Source of the DNA: AC-32 sp963763475
Lineage (GTDB): Bacteria; Actinomycetota; Thermoleophilia; Gaiellales; Gaiellaceae
Direction of reading: 5' to 3'
Length of the DNA: 64,000 nt
Assembly: GCA_963763475.1 (NCBI GenBank)
Contig: CAVXOR010000002.1
Span: 620,001 to 684,000 of the forward strand
A model generated the notes under the pieces. It did not search any database and was not told the origin of the DNA. It saw only the letters and a program-made list of their open reading frames with translations. Shown piece by piece: positions 8,504 to 18,234 of the stretch. The translations under genes and the position numbers were made by a program. Position 1 is the first letter of the stretch. Every line of letters begins with the position of its first letter.

Positions 8504-8589
8504 GCGGGCGTGGCGGAATTGGTAGACGCGACGGGTTTAGGTCCCGTTGGGGCGAATGCCCTCTAGAGGTTCGAGTCCTCTCGCCCGCA
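8504..8589 (+). tRNA. tRNA-Leu (TAG)
   Basis: An 86-nt class II tRNA with acceptor GCGGGCG/CGCCCGC, anticodon stem ACGGG/CCCGT and loop TTTAGGT (anticodon TAG), a long variable arm (GGGGCGAATGCCCT), T arm AGAGG-TTCGAGT-CCTCT and discriminator A. No encoded CCA. Confidence 0.96.
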
Positions 8590-8593
8590 TCGG

Positions 8594-9508
8594 ATGCGAC
8601 GCTCGCTCGCGGGACTCGCAGGAGTCGTGGCGCTCGCCCTGGGCGCGGCGTCCGCCGGCGCGCGCGGGGCGGCCGTCTGGAAGCAGGGCGCGCCGCTACC
8701 GGTGCCCCGAAGCGAGGTGGCGGCCGCGACGGTCGGGAAGGAGCTCGTAATCGCCGGCGGCTTCCTCGCTGACGGGCTCAGCTCCCGGCGGGTCGACGCG
8801 TACTCGCCTGCTCGCAACCGCTGGCGGCGACTGCCCGACCTGCCGGCGGCCGTGAATCATGCGATGGCCGCCTCCGACGGCCGGCGGCTCTACGTCGCCG
8901 GGGGCTACGGAGCGCCCACCCGGGCGTTCGTCCTCGACCGCGGCCGCTGGCGGCGGCTGCCGGACCTGCCGGAGCCTCGCGCGGCCGCTGGCGCGGCAAT
9001 CGTCGGTCACACCCTTTACGTCGTCGGCGGCGTCGCCCGGGGCGGCCTGGCTCAGAGAGCGCTCGCCCTGGATCTCGTCACCCGGCGCTGGTCGCGCATC
9101 GCGGGACCGAAGCCGCGGGAGCATCTCGGCGTGAGCTCGCTCCGAGGCCGCGTCTACGCGGTGGCCGGGCGCGAGTCGGGCACGAACTTCGACGCGTTTC
9201 AGGCGTACTCTCCGGCGCGAGGCTCGTGGACGTCGCTACCGCGCGTGCCGGAGACGCGCGGCGGCACCGATACGGCCGCGGTCGGGCGGCTGCTCGTCTC
9301 GGCCGGGAGCGAGTCCCCGGCGGGAACGTCGGCGGCCGTCTACGCCTTCGAGGTGGGGACGCGGCGCTGGCGGCGACTGCCTGACCTGCCGACGGCGAGG
9401 CACGGCCTCGCCGTCCTCGCCTTCGGGGGCCGCGTCTACGTGATCGGCGGCGGCCGCACGCCCGGCCTCTCCGTCAGCGGCGCGAACGAGTACCTACGCC
9501 TCCGCTGA
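8594..9508 (+). CDS. Secreted Kelch-repeat beta-propeller protein
   Basis: A 304-residue protein. Residues 1-25 form a signal peptide (MRRSLAGLAGVVALALGAASAGA). The rest holds about five or six Kelch blades of the form ...YVAGGYG...RWRRLPDLP..., with the pair of Gly residues and spaced Tyr/Trp typical of the repeat: LVIAGGF, LYVAGGY, LYVVGGV, VYAVAGR, LLVSAGS, VYVIGGG. This predicts an extracellular propeller, usually a binding or enzyme scaffold; no catalytic residues can be picked out. The ATG starts 5 bases after tRNA-Leu with no clear ribosome site. A cupin gene follows 17 bases downstream. Confidence 0.85.
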   Translation: MRRSLAGLAGVVALALGAASAGARGAAVWKQGAPLPVPRSEVAAATVGKELVIAGGFLADGLSSRRVDAYSPARNRWRRLPDLPAAVNHAMAASDGRRLYVAGGYGAPTRAFVLDRGRWRRLPDLPEPRAAAGAAIVGHTLYVVGGVARGGLAQRALALDLVTRRWSRIAGPKPREHLGVSSLRGRVYAVAGRESGTNFDAFQAYSPARGSWTSLPRVPETRGGTDTAAVGRLLVSAGSESPAGTSAAVYAFEVGTRRWRRLPDLPTARHGLAVLAFGGRVYVIGGGRTPGLSVSGANEYLRLR

Positions 9509-9525
9509 GGCGGGATACTGCCGTC

Positions 9526-10446
9526 GTGCTCGCGCACTGGGACGAGGTCGAGGGACGCCGCCGCGAGAAGGGGCCGATGGCCGCGACGTGGCAGCGCCTC
9601 GGCGATGCGGTTGGGGCGAGGGGAATCGGGGTCAATCGCGTGCGAGTCGAGCCCGGTCGGCTGCCGACGCCGCCGCACTCGCACGGGCTCTCGGAGGAGA
9701 TCTACTACGTGCTCGGCGGCTCCGGGCTGCTCTGGCAGGACGAGGCGGTCTGCGAGGTGCGGGCAGGGGACACGATCGTCCAGGTCGCCGACCACTTCGA
9801 GCACACGTTCAGGGGCGGGCCCGACGGCCTCGACTACCTCGTCTTCGGCACGCGCCACCCGGTCGAATACGGCTGGCTGCCGCGATCGAGGGCCGTGCGC
9901 CTCAGCTACCCGTGGGTCGAGGGCCGGGTCGACGATCCCTGGGACGTGGAGACCGAGGTCGGCGAGCTCGAGTTCGCTGAGCCCGGCGAGCGGCCCGCGA
10001 ACGTGGTCGCGCTCGAGGAGGTCCCGCTCGACGAGGACGGCGAACGCCCGCTTGCGGCCGCGGCCGGCTCGGAACGGTCCGGCCTGAACTGGGTCAACCC
10101 GCCCGCCGGCAAGCGCGGCTGCCCGCCGCACTGCCACTCGCTCGAGTCCGAGGCCTTCGTAGTGCTTGTGGGCAGCGGGACGCTCGAGCTTCTCCCCGTC
10201 CGCGGCACGGAGCCCGAGCGGCACGAGCTGCGCTCCGGGCACGTCTTCGCGCGGCCACCGGGGACGCGGGTCGCGCACTCGATCGTGGCGGGAGACGAAG
10301 GCATCACGTACCTCGCCTACGGCACCCGCGAGCCCGACGACATCGCCTACTACCCGCGCTCGAACAAGGTCTACTTCCGCGGCGTCGGGCTGATGACGCG
10401 CCTCGAGCCGCTCGAGTACGACGACGGCGAGCCTGACGACTACTGA
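9526..10446 (+). CDS. Double-cupin (bicupin) domain protein
   Basis: A 306-residue protein with two cupin barrels. The first (about residues 35-110) carries PPHSHGLSEEIYYVLGGSG and HFEHTFRGG, with His/His/Glu and a later His as metal ligands. The second (about 190-275) carries GCPPHCHSLESEAFVVLVGSG and ARPPGTRVAHS. Cupins bind a metal and act as isomerases, dioxygenases or sugar-binding proteins; the substrate here is unknown. GTG start. The cytoplasmic prediction rests on absence of a signal peptide. It lies between the Kelch gene and tig on the same strand. Confidence 0.8.
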   Translation: MLAHWDEVEGRRREKGPMAATWQRLGDAVGARGIGVNRVRVEPGRLPTPPHSHGLSEEIYYVLGGSGLLWQDEAVCEVRAGDTIVQVADHFEHTFRGGPDGLDYLVFGTRHPVEYGWLPRSRAVRLSYPWVEGRVDDPWDVETEVGELEFAEPGERPANVVALEEVPLDEDGERPLAAAAGSERSGLNWVNPPAGKRGCPPHCHSLESEAFVVLVGSGTLELLPVRGTEPERHELRSGHVFARPPGTRVAHSIVAGDEGITYLAYGTREPDDIAYYPRSNKVYFRGVGLMTRLEPLEYDDGEPDDY

Positions 10447-10488
10447 CCTCTCCTCGGTCGGGCGCGGTCGCTTTGCTTGAATGGCCGA

Positions 10489-11841
10489 ATGGCGACGCAG
10501 GTCGAGGAGCTCCCCGACAACAAGGTGCGGCTGACCGTCGAGGTCCCGCAGGCCGACCTTCAGCACGCCGTCGAGCACGCGACGCACGACCTCGCCGACG
10601 CGGTCAAGGTGCCAGGCTTCCGCAAGGGCAAGGTGCCGCCGCAGGTGCTGCAGGCGCGGATCGGCCGCGAGCGGATCTTCACCGAGGCCGTCGAGAGCCA
10701 CATCGGCGGCTGGTTCATGAACGCCGCGGCAGGCACGAACATCCGCCCGGTGGCGGCCCCCGAGTACGACTACGAGCTGCCGAGCTCCGAGGACGCCGAC
10801 TTCCAGTTCACGGCGACGGTCTCCGTCCAGCCGAAGCCCGAGCCGGCCGACTGGTCGCAGCTCGAGGTTCCCTACGCCGAGCCGGAGGTGCCGCAGGAGC
10901 TCGTCGAGCAGGAGCTCGAGGCGCTGCGCGAGTCGGTCGCCGAGCTCGCCCCGGTCGAGGACCGGCCCGCGCACACCGGCGACGTGCTCGTGGTCGACGC
11001 GCTCGACGAGAACGGCGAGGGCCAGCGCGACCTGGTGGTGGAGCTCGGCTCCGGCAGGCTGGTCGAGGAGATCGAGCGCGCGCTGACCGGCGCGTCCTCG
11101 GGTGAGAGCAAGGACGTCGAGTTCGAGTCCGTCGACGGGTCGACCGCGAAGGCGACCGTCGAGGTCAAGGAGATCAAGGAGAAGGTACTGCCACCGCTCG
11201 ACGACGAGCTGGCGCGCGCCGCGAGCGAGTTCGACACGCTCGCCGAGCTGCGCGCCGACCTCGAGCAGCGGATGCAGGACGTGCTGGAAGAGGAGGCGGA
11301 GACGCAGTTCCGCGCGGCCGCCGTCGACTCGCTCGTCCAGGCCTCGAACGTCCAGGTCGGCGGGCCGCTCGTCGAGGCGCGCACGCGCGAGCTACTGAAC
11401 GGGCTCGGACGCTCGCTCGAGAGCCGCGGGATCAGCGCGGAGGCCTACTTCCAGCTCTCGGGCCAGACCGCCGAAGAGCTCGTCCAGCGGATGACCCAGG
11501 AGGCCGCGTTGTCGGTCGCGCGCGAGCTGGTGCTCGAGGCGGTGGCCGACAAGCTCGGGATCGAGGTCTCCGACGAGGAGATCGCGGAGCTGATCCGCGA
11601 ACAGGCCGAGCTCGCCGAGGACGATCCCGAGGTGGCGGTCAAGCAAGTCTTCGACTCCGGCCGCCAGGAGGTGCTGCGCGCCGACCTTCGCCTGCGCAAG
11701 GCGCTCGACCGCGTCGCCGGCGAGGCGAAGCGCATCCCGGCCGAGGTCGCGCGCGCCCGCGAGGAGATCTGGACCCCCGACAAGGAATCCCAACCGACTG
11801 AGACGAAACTGTGGACCCCCGGCAGCAAGGAGCCAGCATGA
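10489..11841 (+). CDS. tig: Trigger factor, ribosome-associated chaperone/peptidyl-prolyl isomerase
   Basis: A 450-residue protein. The N-terminal ribosome-binding domain has the signature loop GFRKGK (residues 43-48) that docks at the exit tunnel. A short FKBP-like domain (about 155-240) follows, then the helical C-terminal domain. Length fits the family. Start: an upstream in-frame start at 10477 exists, but ATG 10489 gives the normal MATQVEEL beginning; a TTGAAT hexamer lies just upstream. It overlaps clpP by 4 bases (ATGA), so the two are translationally coupled and together handle folding and degradation of cytoplasmic proteins. Confidence 0.95.
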   Translation: MATQVEELPDNKVRLTVEVPQADLQHAVEHATHDLADAVKVPGFRKGKVPPQVLQARIGRERIFTEAVESHIGGWFMNAAAGTNIRPVAAPEYDYELPSSEDADFQFTATVSVQPKPEPADWSQLEVPYAEPEVPQELVEQELEALRESVAELAPVEDRPAHTGDVLVVDALDENGEGQRDLVVELGSGRLVEEIERALTGASSGESKDVEFESVDGSTAKATVEVKEIKEKVLPPLDDELARAASEFDTLAELRADLEQRMQDVLEEEAETQFRAAAVDSLVQASNVQVGGPLVEARTRELLNGLGRSLESRGISAEAYFQLSGQTAEELVQRMTQEAALSVARELVLEAVADKLGIEVSDEEIAELIREQAELAEDDPEVAVKQVFDSGRQEVLRADLRLRKALDRVAGEAKRIPAEVARAREEIWTPDKESQPTETKLWTPGSKEPA

Positions 11842-12455
11842 GCCCATTGATCCCGATGGTGATCGAGCAGACGTCGCGCGGCGAGCGCTCGTTCGACATC
11901 TACTCGCGCCTGTTGAACGAGCGAATCATCTTCCTCGGCACGCCCATCGACGATCAGATCGCCAACCTGATCATCGCCCAGCTGCTGCACCTCGAGTCCG
12001 AGGACCCCGACAAGGACCTCTCGATCTACATCAACTCGCCGGGTGGCTCCGTCTACCACGGGCTCGCGATCTACGACACGATGCAGTTCATCAAGCCCGA
12101 CGTGCAGACCATCTGCGTGGGCACGGCGATGTCGATGGGCGCACTCCTGCTCGCCGGAGGCGCGAAAGGAAAGCGGATGGCGCTGCCGAACGCCAAGATC
12201 CTCATCCACCAGGTCTGGGGCGGGTTCCAGGGGCAGGCGACCGACATCGAGATCCACGCCCGTGAGACGATCGCCCTCAAGCGGCGACTCGAGGAGATCA
12301 TGTCGGAGCACACGGGACAGGAGATCGACAAGGTTTCGAAGGACATGGAGCGTGACTACTTCATGACCCCGCAAGAAGCGCAGGACTACGGCATCATCGA
12401 CAGCGTGATCGTGCACCGCGACACGGCCAAGGACGGCGCCAAGGACGGGGCGTAG
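11838..12455 (+). CDS. clpP: ATP-dependent Clp protease proteolytic subunit
   Basis: A 205-residue serine protease subunit. YINSPGGSVYHGLAIYDTM is the family core, GTAMSMGALLL holds the nucleophile Ser99, and LPNAKILIHQ holds His124. The ATG at 11838 overlaps the tig stop and has AAGGAG upstream. ClpP forms a barrel of two heptameric rings fed by ClpX, encoded next. Actinobacteria usually carry two tandem clpP genes, but only one is present here. The tail ends with an unusual KDGAKDGA duplication. Confidence 0.96.
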   Translation: MSPLIPMVIEQTSRGERSFDIYSRLLNERIIFLGTPIDDQIANLIIAQLLHLESEDPDKDLSIYINSPGGSVYHGLAIYDTMQFIKPDVQTICVGTAMSMGALLLAGGAKGKRMALPNAKILIHQVWGGFQGQATDIEIHARETIALKRRLEEIMSEHTGQEIDKVSKDMERDYFMTPQEAQDYGIIDSVIVHRDTAKDGAKDGA

Positions 12456-12496
12456 GCCTGGATTCTCAGGCCGATCCGAGGTAAAAGGAGACTGAG

Positions 12497-13768
<1,272 letters not shown>

Positions 13769-13790
13769 TAGCCCGGGTTCCTGGGCCTCC

Positions 13791-13807
13791 GCCGGGCAAA
13801 TCCCGGC
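13791..13807 (+). terminator. Hairpin downstream of clpX
   Basis: GCCGGG-CAAAT-CCCGGC forms a perfect 6-bp stem 22 bases after the clpX stop; a weaker hairpin (GCCCGG/CTGGGC, 13771-13786) precedes it. There is no T tract, so this is a possible terminator only. Confidence 0.3.
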
Positions 13808-14006
13808 TCCGTCGGCGGGTCGATGCGCCTTCGAGTTGGACGAAAACCTCAAGCGACAAGCACGCTGGCGCACGCAGCTCCCATCTCGCTCAGCTGTCTG
13901 CATCGTGATTCTCGTCGAGGCATAGCCGGACCGTTTCGTTTCGACGATGGCTGGCCTCTGGCGGCGATCAACCCGCTTCCGTTCTGGCCGAGCTCGAAGA
14001 GTTCCG

Positions 14007-15203
14007 CTAGTAGATGTGCAGCTTGTCCAGCAGTGCGAGGGGGTCGTCGAGGGACTCGAACAAATCCTTGTTGTGCTTGATCATCTTGCTACGCATGTAG
14101 ACGCGAAGCCACTGCTTGTAGCTGTACAGCTCGTAGCGATCGAGCATGTCCCTAAGCGGTAGGTCGCGCTGCGCGATGAGCCCCGCGAGGTACATCGCAC
14201 ACTCGAAGCCGAGCGAAATCGACTGAAAGTACGGCGAGCCAATAGCGGAGTCGCCCGCGAGGAACACCGGGGAGGTGACGAACGGGTGATCACCGGGCCC
14301 TGCGATGAGAAACTGCCGGCTGGTCGCATTGCGAGCCCGATAGAGATCAAGGGGAATCCGCACGATCTCGAGGTCGCCGAGTAGCTCCCCCTGAGTTTCC
14401 TCGTTGATCTTGTCGATGAACCGGTCCATCGACTGGGCGACGCTGGGAAAGTTGCCGCGAAGCCATTGACCGTCGAATCTCGAGGGCATCGCCTCAAACT
14501 CCCGGGCGCTGATGTTGATGATGCCCGTCACATGGCTGACGCTGCCGTCGTAGTGCGTGCGGTGCACCATGGGAATGAACTTGTAGTGCGCGTTCTCGAG
14601 GTTCTTGGAGTACTTGCAGAACTCGTTGCAGTCGTACCTCTGGCCGTACAGGAACGTGATGACGAGCGCGTACTCGAGTCGGATCAAGAGGGTGTTTGCT
14701 CCTCCCTCCACCCCTTCGGCGCCAGGCACGAGGTGATCTCGAAGCAGCGACCTGGCGCCTGTGCAATCGATCAACAGGTCGCCCGGTTCGAGCATTGCCA
14801 TTGCGTCCTCCGCCGTCACGATGGCCGCGGTGCGCTCCAGCGCGCTTGACCCGCGCGCATCAATCAGATCGCTGAGGGAGCGCTCGATGTCCTTGAGCGG
14901 GCAGAATCCCGTCGTCCATCCCTGAAGAAGCGCCATCAAGCCCTCGGGAATCGACTGTCTGAAGGCGAGGCCCTGGTCGAGCTCTGCCGGATCGAAGACG
15001 GCCTCGACGCTGTCTCCGTCGATGGAATCGGTGCGGTAGCTCTCCACTGAATCCGCCACGAGGTACGGCGCGAGCTGGACCATGCGGGTGCGCGTGTACT
15101 CGCGGCGCTTCTCATAGAGGCGAACGGAGAACCCCTCCATCGACTGGAGCAGCGCCGTGAGCAGAAGGCCGACGGGTCCTGCGCCGACCACGTGCACTCG
15201 CAT
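14007..15203 (-). CDS. FAD-dependent aromatic-hydroxylase-like monooxygenase
   Basis: A 398-residue protein. The N-terminal dinucleotide-binding motif is VHVVGAGPVGLLL, and a downstream FAD motif VFLAGDSAIGSPYFQSISLGFECA resembles the GD region of group A flavin monooxygenases (kynurenine 3-monooxygenase type). The usual GD(A)(A)H is altered to GDSAI. ATG start. The gene has visibly lower G+C than its neighbours (positions 14041-14100 count to 50%) and looser codon choice, suggesting acquisition by transfer. Substrate is unknown. It sits alone, reading away from the ABM-like gene upstream across a 321-base gap. Confidence 0.65.
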   Translation of the reverse strand: MRVHVVGAGPVGLLLTALLQSMEGFSVRLYEKRREYTRTRMVQLAPYLVADSVESYRTDSIDGDSVEAVFDPAELDQGLAFRQSIPEGLMALLQGWTTGFCPLKDIERSLSDLIDARGSSALERTAAIVTAEDAMAMLEPGDLLIDCTGARSLLRDHLVPGAEGVEGGANTLLIRLEYALVITFLYGQRYDCNEFCKYSKNLENAHYKFIPMVHRTHYDGSVSHVTGIINISAREFEAMPSRFDGQWLRGNFPSVAQSMDRFIDKINEETQGELLGDLEIVRIPLDLYRARNATSRQFLIAGPGDHPFVTSPVFLAGDSAIGSPYFQSISLGFECAMYLAGLIAQRDLPLRDMLDRYELYSYKQWLRVYMRSKMIKHNKDLFESLDDPLALLDKLHIY

Positions 15204-15524
15204 AGCGGGCAGTCTCTCAGAGCCGTTGAGTCAGGTGCCGGCAAAACGAGACGCACACGCAATGGGCAGCACGAGAGTTCGGCACCGAGTCGCGCTGGAC
15301 CCAGACGGTCGAGGGAACTTGGTCGCCCAGGCTTTGATCATCGAGTTGTCCCTCGTCGAACTCGACGAGCAACCCAGGCTGGAACGGCCTGTTGCCCGCG
15401 CAGGCCGGGAGCACGGAGGCCCTGCCCCCGAGCGGGGGGCGCGGGCGCGCGGATTTTTGGGTGAGACGCTCAGCGGTGAGCCGGGCCACGCCTGGGAGCA
15501 GCGCAGCCCGGCTAATCGCGATTA
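15204..15524. other. Intergenic region without a recognisable gene
   Basis: A 321-base gap between the FAD gene and the ABM-like gene. A short frame on the plus strand (15262-15528) and one on the minus strand (15217-15489) are open but match nothing I know and have no ribosome site. Visible structures are GCCCCC-GAGC-GGGGGC near 15424-15440 and a 12-bp palindrome TAATCGCGATTA (15513-15524) ending at the neighbouring stop codon. The region should contain the FAD gene promoter. Confidence 0.5.
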
Positions 15525-15827
15525 CTAGACGCCTACCAGCGCGCCGATTTCGACCTCATTGAAGTAGGAGATCTCAACAGCGTCTGCGTCGACGCCCCCC
15601 TTGCGCATTGCGTCCTTCAGCTCGGGCATTGCGAAGAATGCACGCGCGGTCTCGGGCGAATCGAATGTGTGGGTGACGATGACGTCGTTGGGATTCTCGA
15701 TCGAGCGCAGCACCTGATGGCTGCGTACGCCGTGCTCGGTTTGGATCGGCGCGAAGTCGTCGTACATCTTCTTCCAGGCGTCGAAGTCGGCCACACGGTG
15801 GCGGACAAGGGCAACGGTGCTGGTCAT
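15525..15827 (-). CDS. Small dimeric alpha/beta-barrel (ABM/cyclase-like) protein
   Basis: A 100-residue single domain: VALVRHRVADFDAWKKMYDDF, then a central strand HQVLRSIENPNDVIVTHTF and a helix ETARAFFAMPELKDAM. This is the layout of antibiotic-biosynthesis-monooxygenase and related ferredoxin-like dimers. No catalytic residue can be named. ATG start with GGAAGGGAG upstream on the minus strand. It could act with the neighbouring FAD protein, since both face the same way, but they are separated by 321 bases, so an operon is uncertain. Confidence 0.65.
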   Translation of the reverse strand: MTSTVALVRHRVADFDAWKKMYDDFAPIQTEHGVRSHQVLRSIENPNDVIVTHTFDSPETARAFFAMPELKDAMRKGGVDADAVEISYFNEVEIGALVGV

Positions 15828-16036
15828 AAGTGCTCCCTTCCGGAGCGATGCCCCGCTGCGAAAAAACGGGCTTCAGTAGAAGCGCGCAACCAAGGCGACG
15901 CCTAACAGCCTACTCTCAGCCAGCTTACGAGTGTGACGACGAGCGCAATCCAACCTTCGTCATGTGACATTCGCGAACACTGGCCCACGCCAGTACCTAT
16001 GTTCCTCGCGGTGATTCGAGGCAGTCTCGGAAGACC

Positions 16037-16714
16037 ATGGGCCAGGCGCTAGGAGACATCCTCCCGCTGGCCGTCGCGGTCGCGATTTTTCCGGTGCCGA
16101 TCATCGCCGTCGTCCTCGTGGTCGGCTCCGATCGAGGAACGGCGAAGGGCGCGACCTTCGTCTTCAGCTGGTGTCTCGGCCTCTCCGCCGTCGGTGGGAT
16201 CGTGCTCGTGCTCGGCGGTGCTGCGGACGCGAACGACGAAGGAGAGCCCGCGACTTGGGTAAATGTGCTGCTGCTCGGCCTCGGGCTGCTCCTCTTGGTG
16301 GCGGCGATCAGGCAGTGGCGGGGCCGTCCGAGCGGCGGCGAAGAGACACCGACGCCGGGCTGGATGCGCACGATCGACGAGCTCACGATCACGAAGGCCG
16401 GCGGAGCCGGCTTTGCGCTCTCTGCGCTCAACCCGAAGAATTTGCTGCTGACGGTCGCCGCCGCTGCCGAGCTCGCTGAGGCAGGGCTCTCGGCGGGCCA
16501 ACAGGTTGCACTTCTATTCGGCTTCGTTCTCGTCGCATCCGCCGGTGTGCTGACTCCACTTGTTCTTGCTCTCGTACTCGGAAACCGGTCGCGAGAGCTA
16601 CTCGAAGCTCTCAGAGGCTGGATGGCCCGCTACAACGCGGTGATCATGAGCGTGCTCTTCCTGCTCATCGGCGCCAAGCTGATCGGCGACGCCGTCTCCG
16701 GCTTTTCCAGCTGA
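16037..16714 (+). CDS. GAP family (Sap/sulfolipid-addressing-like) membrane protein
   Basis: A 225-residue protein with about six transmembrane segments: LPLAVAVAIFPVPIIAVVLVV, a second from FVFSWCLGLSAVGGIVLVL, a third near LLLLGLGLLLLVAAI, and three after the central loop, ending SVLFLLIGAKLIGDAVSGF. The conserved SALNPKNLLLTVAAAA segment is characteristic of the actinobacterial GAP/Sap family. Members have been linked to glycolipid export in mycobacteria; the cargo here is unknown. ATG start. It converges on the GNAT gene. Confidence 0.75.
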   Translation: MGQALGDILPLAVAVAIFPVPIIAVVLVVGSDRGTAKGATFVFSWCLGLSAVGGIVLVLGGAADANDEGEPATWVNVLLLGLGLLLLVAAIRQWRGRPSGGEETPTPGWMRTIDELTITKAGGAGFALSALNPKNLLLTVAAAAELAEAGLSAGQQVALLFGFVLVASAGVLTPLVLALVLGNRSRELLEALRGWMARYNAVIMSVLFLLIGAKLIGDAVSGFSS

Positions 16715-16737
16715 CGCGACGATCCTCATGGTTGAGG

Positions 16738-17226
16738 TCATGTATCGAGTCGGAGCACGACCTCGTCCGTCTCTTCGTTGCGCCCATGGGCGAACCCGCG
16801 CCCCTCGCCGACGATCAGGAAGCCGCACTTCGTGAGCACACGAATCGAAGCAGCGTTGTCGCTCGCAGCGCGAGCGTAGAGAGGGCGGGTCGTCTCCAGC
16901 TGCAAGAACTCCTGGAGAGCGCGCGTGGCAATGCCGCGACCCCAGTCTTCGCGGCCGATCCAGTAGGTGATCTCGCGCTGGCCCTCCATTTCGAAGCTGG
17001 CAATGTGGCCCACGACTCGAGCGTCGATCTCGATCACCCTGTTGGTCGTAGAGCGGTTGCTCCTCAGCCGCGCCCACCGTCGCTCGAAGCTCGTTCGATC
17101 ATCGGCCTCCGGCGAGGTGAACGCGGCCATCCGGATGGCGTCGCGATCCCTCGCGTGCTCGAACAGCACCGCGAGGTCGCGATCTTCGACGTTGCGAAGG
17201 ACAAGCTGTCCCGGGTCCTCCCGCAC
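16738..17226 (-). CDS. GNAT family N-acetyltransferase (RimJ/RimL-like)
   Basis: A 162-residue protein. The fold runs from LVLRNVEDRDLAVLFEH through the acceptor-side strand IASFEMEGQREITYWIG to the acetyl-CoA loop DWGRGIATRALQEFL and then ASDNAASIRVLTKCGFLIVGEG, the standard end of RimJ/RimL-type domains. Substrate is unknown (ribosomal protein N-terminus, antibiotic or small amine). Start ATG at 17226. It lies 34 bases downstream of the minus-strand membrane protein gene, possibly co-transcribed. Confidence 0.85.
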   Translation of the reverse strand: MREDPGQLVLRNVEDRDLAVLFEHARDRDAIRMAAFTSPEADDRTSFERRWARLRSNRSTTNRVIEIDARVVGHIASFEMEGQREITYWIGREDWGRGIATRALQEFLQLETTRPLYARAASDNAASIRVLTKCGFLIVGEGRGFAHGRNEETDEVVLRLDT

Positions 17227-17260
17227 GGCCGTAACGCTAACCGCAGTTTGAACCGAGGTC

Positions 17261-18214
17261 TTAGCTCGGCTGCTTCGCCTCCGACTCGGCGGCCTTCGCC
17301 CTGCGCAGGATCGTGCGCAGGCGCAGCGTCCCGATCGACGTGAAGATCGCGATTGCGCCGATCGCGATGTTGAAGGCGGTCACGGCGACGTACTGGCCGA
17401 CGCTGAAGGCGAGCAGCTGGGCGCTCGAGGCCTGCCCGTGGAGCACGAAGACGAGTAGCCCCTGCTTGGTGCCCGCGCCGCCGGGCGAGAAGGGCAGCAG
17501 GGTCGAGAGGCTGTCCACCACCTGGGCGAGCAGCGCGTTGTGCACCGAGGCGTGCACGTGGAAGGCGCGGAGGAACCAGTACAGCGACGCGATCCGAAGC
17601 ACCCAGCTGAGCAGCTGCCAGCTCACCACCTCGCGCGCGTAGCGCGGGCGGTCGCGCAGGATCGCGAAGCCCTGGCCGATCCGCTGCCTGAAATCCGCGA
17701 TGTGGTGCGAGGCCCAGTACGAGAACCAGATTGCGCCGACGGTCAGGCCCGCGACCACGACGGCGGTGTTGCGCGAGTTCCCGAGCAGCCAGCCCCAGTC
17801 GAAGGTGGGGATGCTCGGCAGCACGTGCAGGCTCGGCAGGACGCCTTGTGTCAGGGCCCAGAGGAAGATCGCGCTCGCGAGCACGAGATCGAGCAGCGTC
17901 TCGGCGACAAGCGTCGAAGCGAGCGTCGTGTACGTGGTCGCCGGCTGCTCGCGGTGGACGAGGTAGAGCTTGACCACGTCGCCGGCACGGCCCGGCACGA
18001 TCGAGTTGATCCCGACCCCGCCGATGTAGGCCTTCGCCACGGGCAGCCAGCGCCAGGTCTCCTCCGGATACGAGGCGGCGAGGATGTTCCGCCACGCGAC
18101 CGTGCGCGTCAGCAGGCGCGTGAAGTGGATCGCGAGCGCGATCGCGAGCGCCGTCCAGCCGACCCCGGCGAGCTGGTCGAAGAAGACCCCGACGGCATGA
18201 AAGAACTCACCCAC
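17261..18214 (-). CDS. Lysylphosphatidylglycerol synthase-type transmembrane (UPF0104) protein
   Basis: A 317-residue polytopic membrane protein with about eight segments. The motif GVGINSIVPGRAGDVVKLYLV (N...PGRAGD) is the flippase-domain signature of the LPG_synthase_TM family, and LLPFSPGGAGTKQG is its second conserved loop. It lacks the soluble aminoacyl-transfer domain, so it is probably a lipid or lipid-linked-sugar translocase-like protein. GTG start. It is divergent from valS with only 20 bases between starts, so the two promoters overlap. Confidence 0.8.
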   Translation of the reverse strand: MGEFFHAVGVFFDQLAGVGWTALAIALAIHFTRLLTRTVAWRNILAASYPEETWRWLPVAKAYIGGVGINSIVPGRAGDVVKLYLVHREQPATTYTTLASTLVAETLLDLVLASAIFLWALTQGVLPSLHVLPSIPTFDWGWLLGNSRNTAVVVAGLTVGAIWFSYWASHHIADFRQRIGQGFAILRDRPRYAREVVSWQLLSWVLRIASLYWFLRAFHVHASVHNALLAQVVDSLSTLLPFSPGGAGTKQGLLVFVLHGQASSAQLLAFSVGQYVAVTAFNIAIGAIAIFTSIGTLRLRTILRRAKAAESEAKQPS

Positions 18215-18234
18215 GTGCTCGTAAACTTGCCCGA

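Noticed and set aside
15204..15524. Short open frames in the gap upstream of the flavin gene
   Set aside because: Neither strand shows a ribosome site or recognisable sequence; treated as intergenic.
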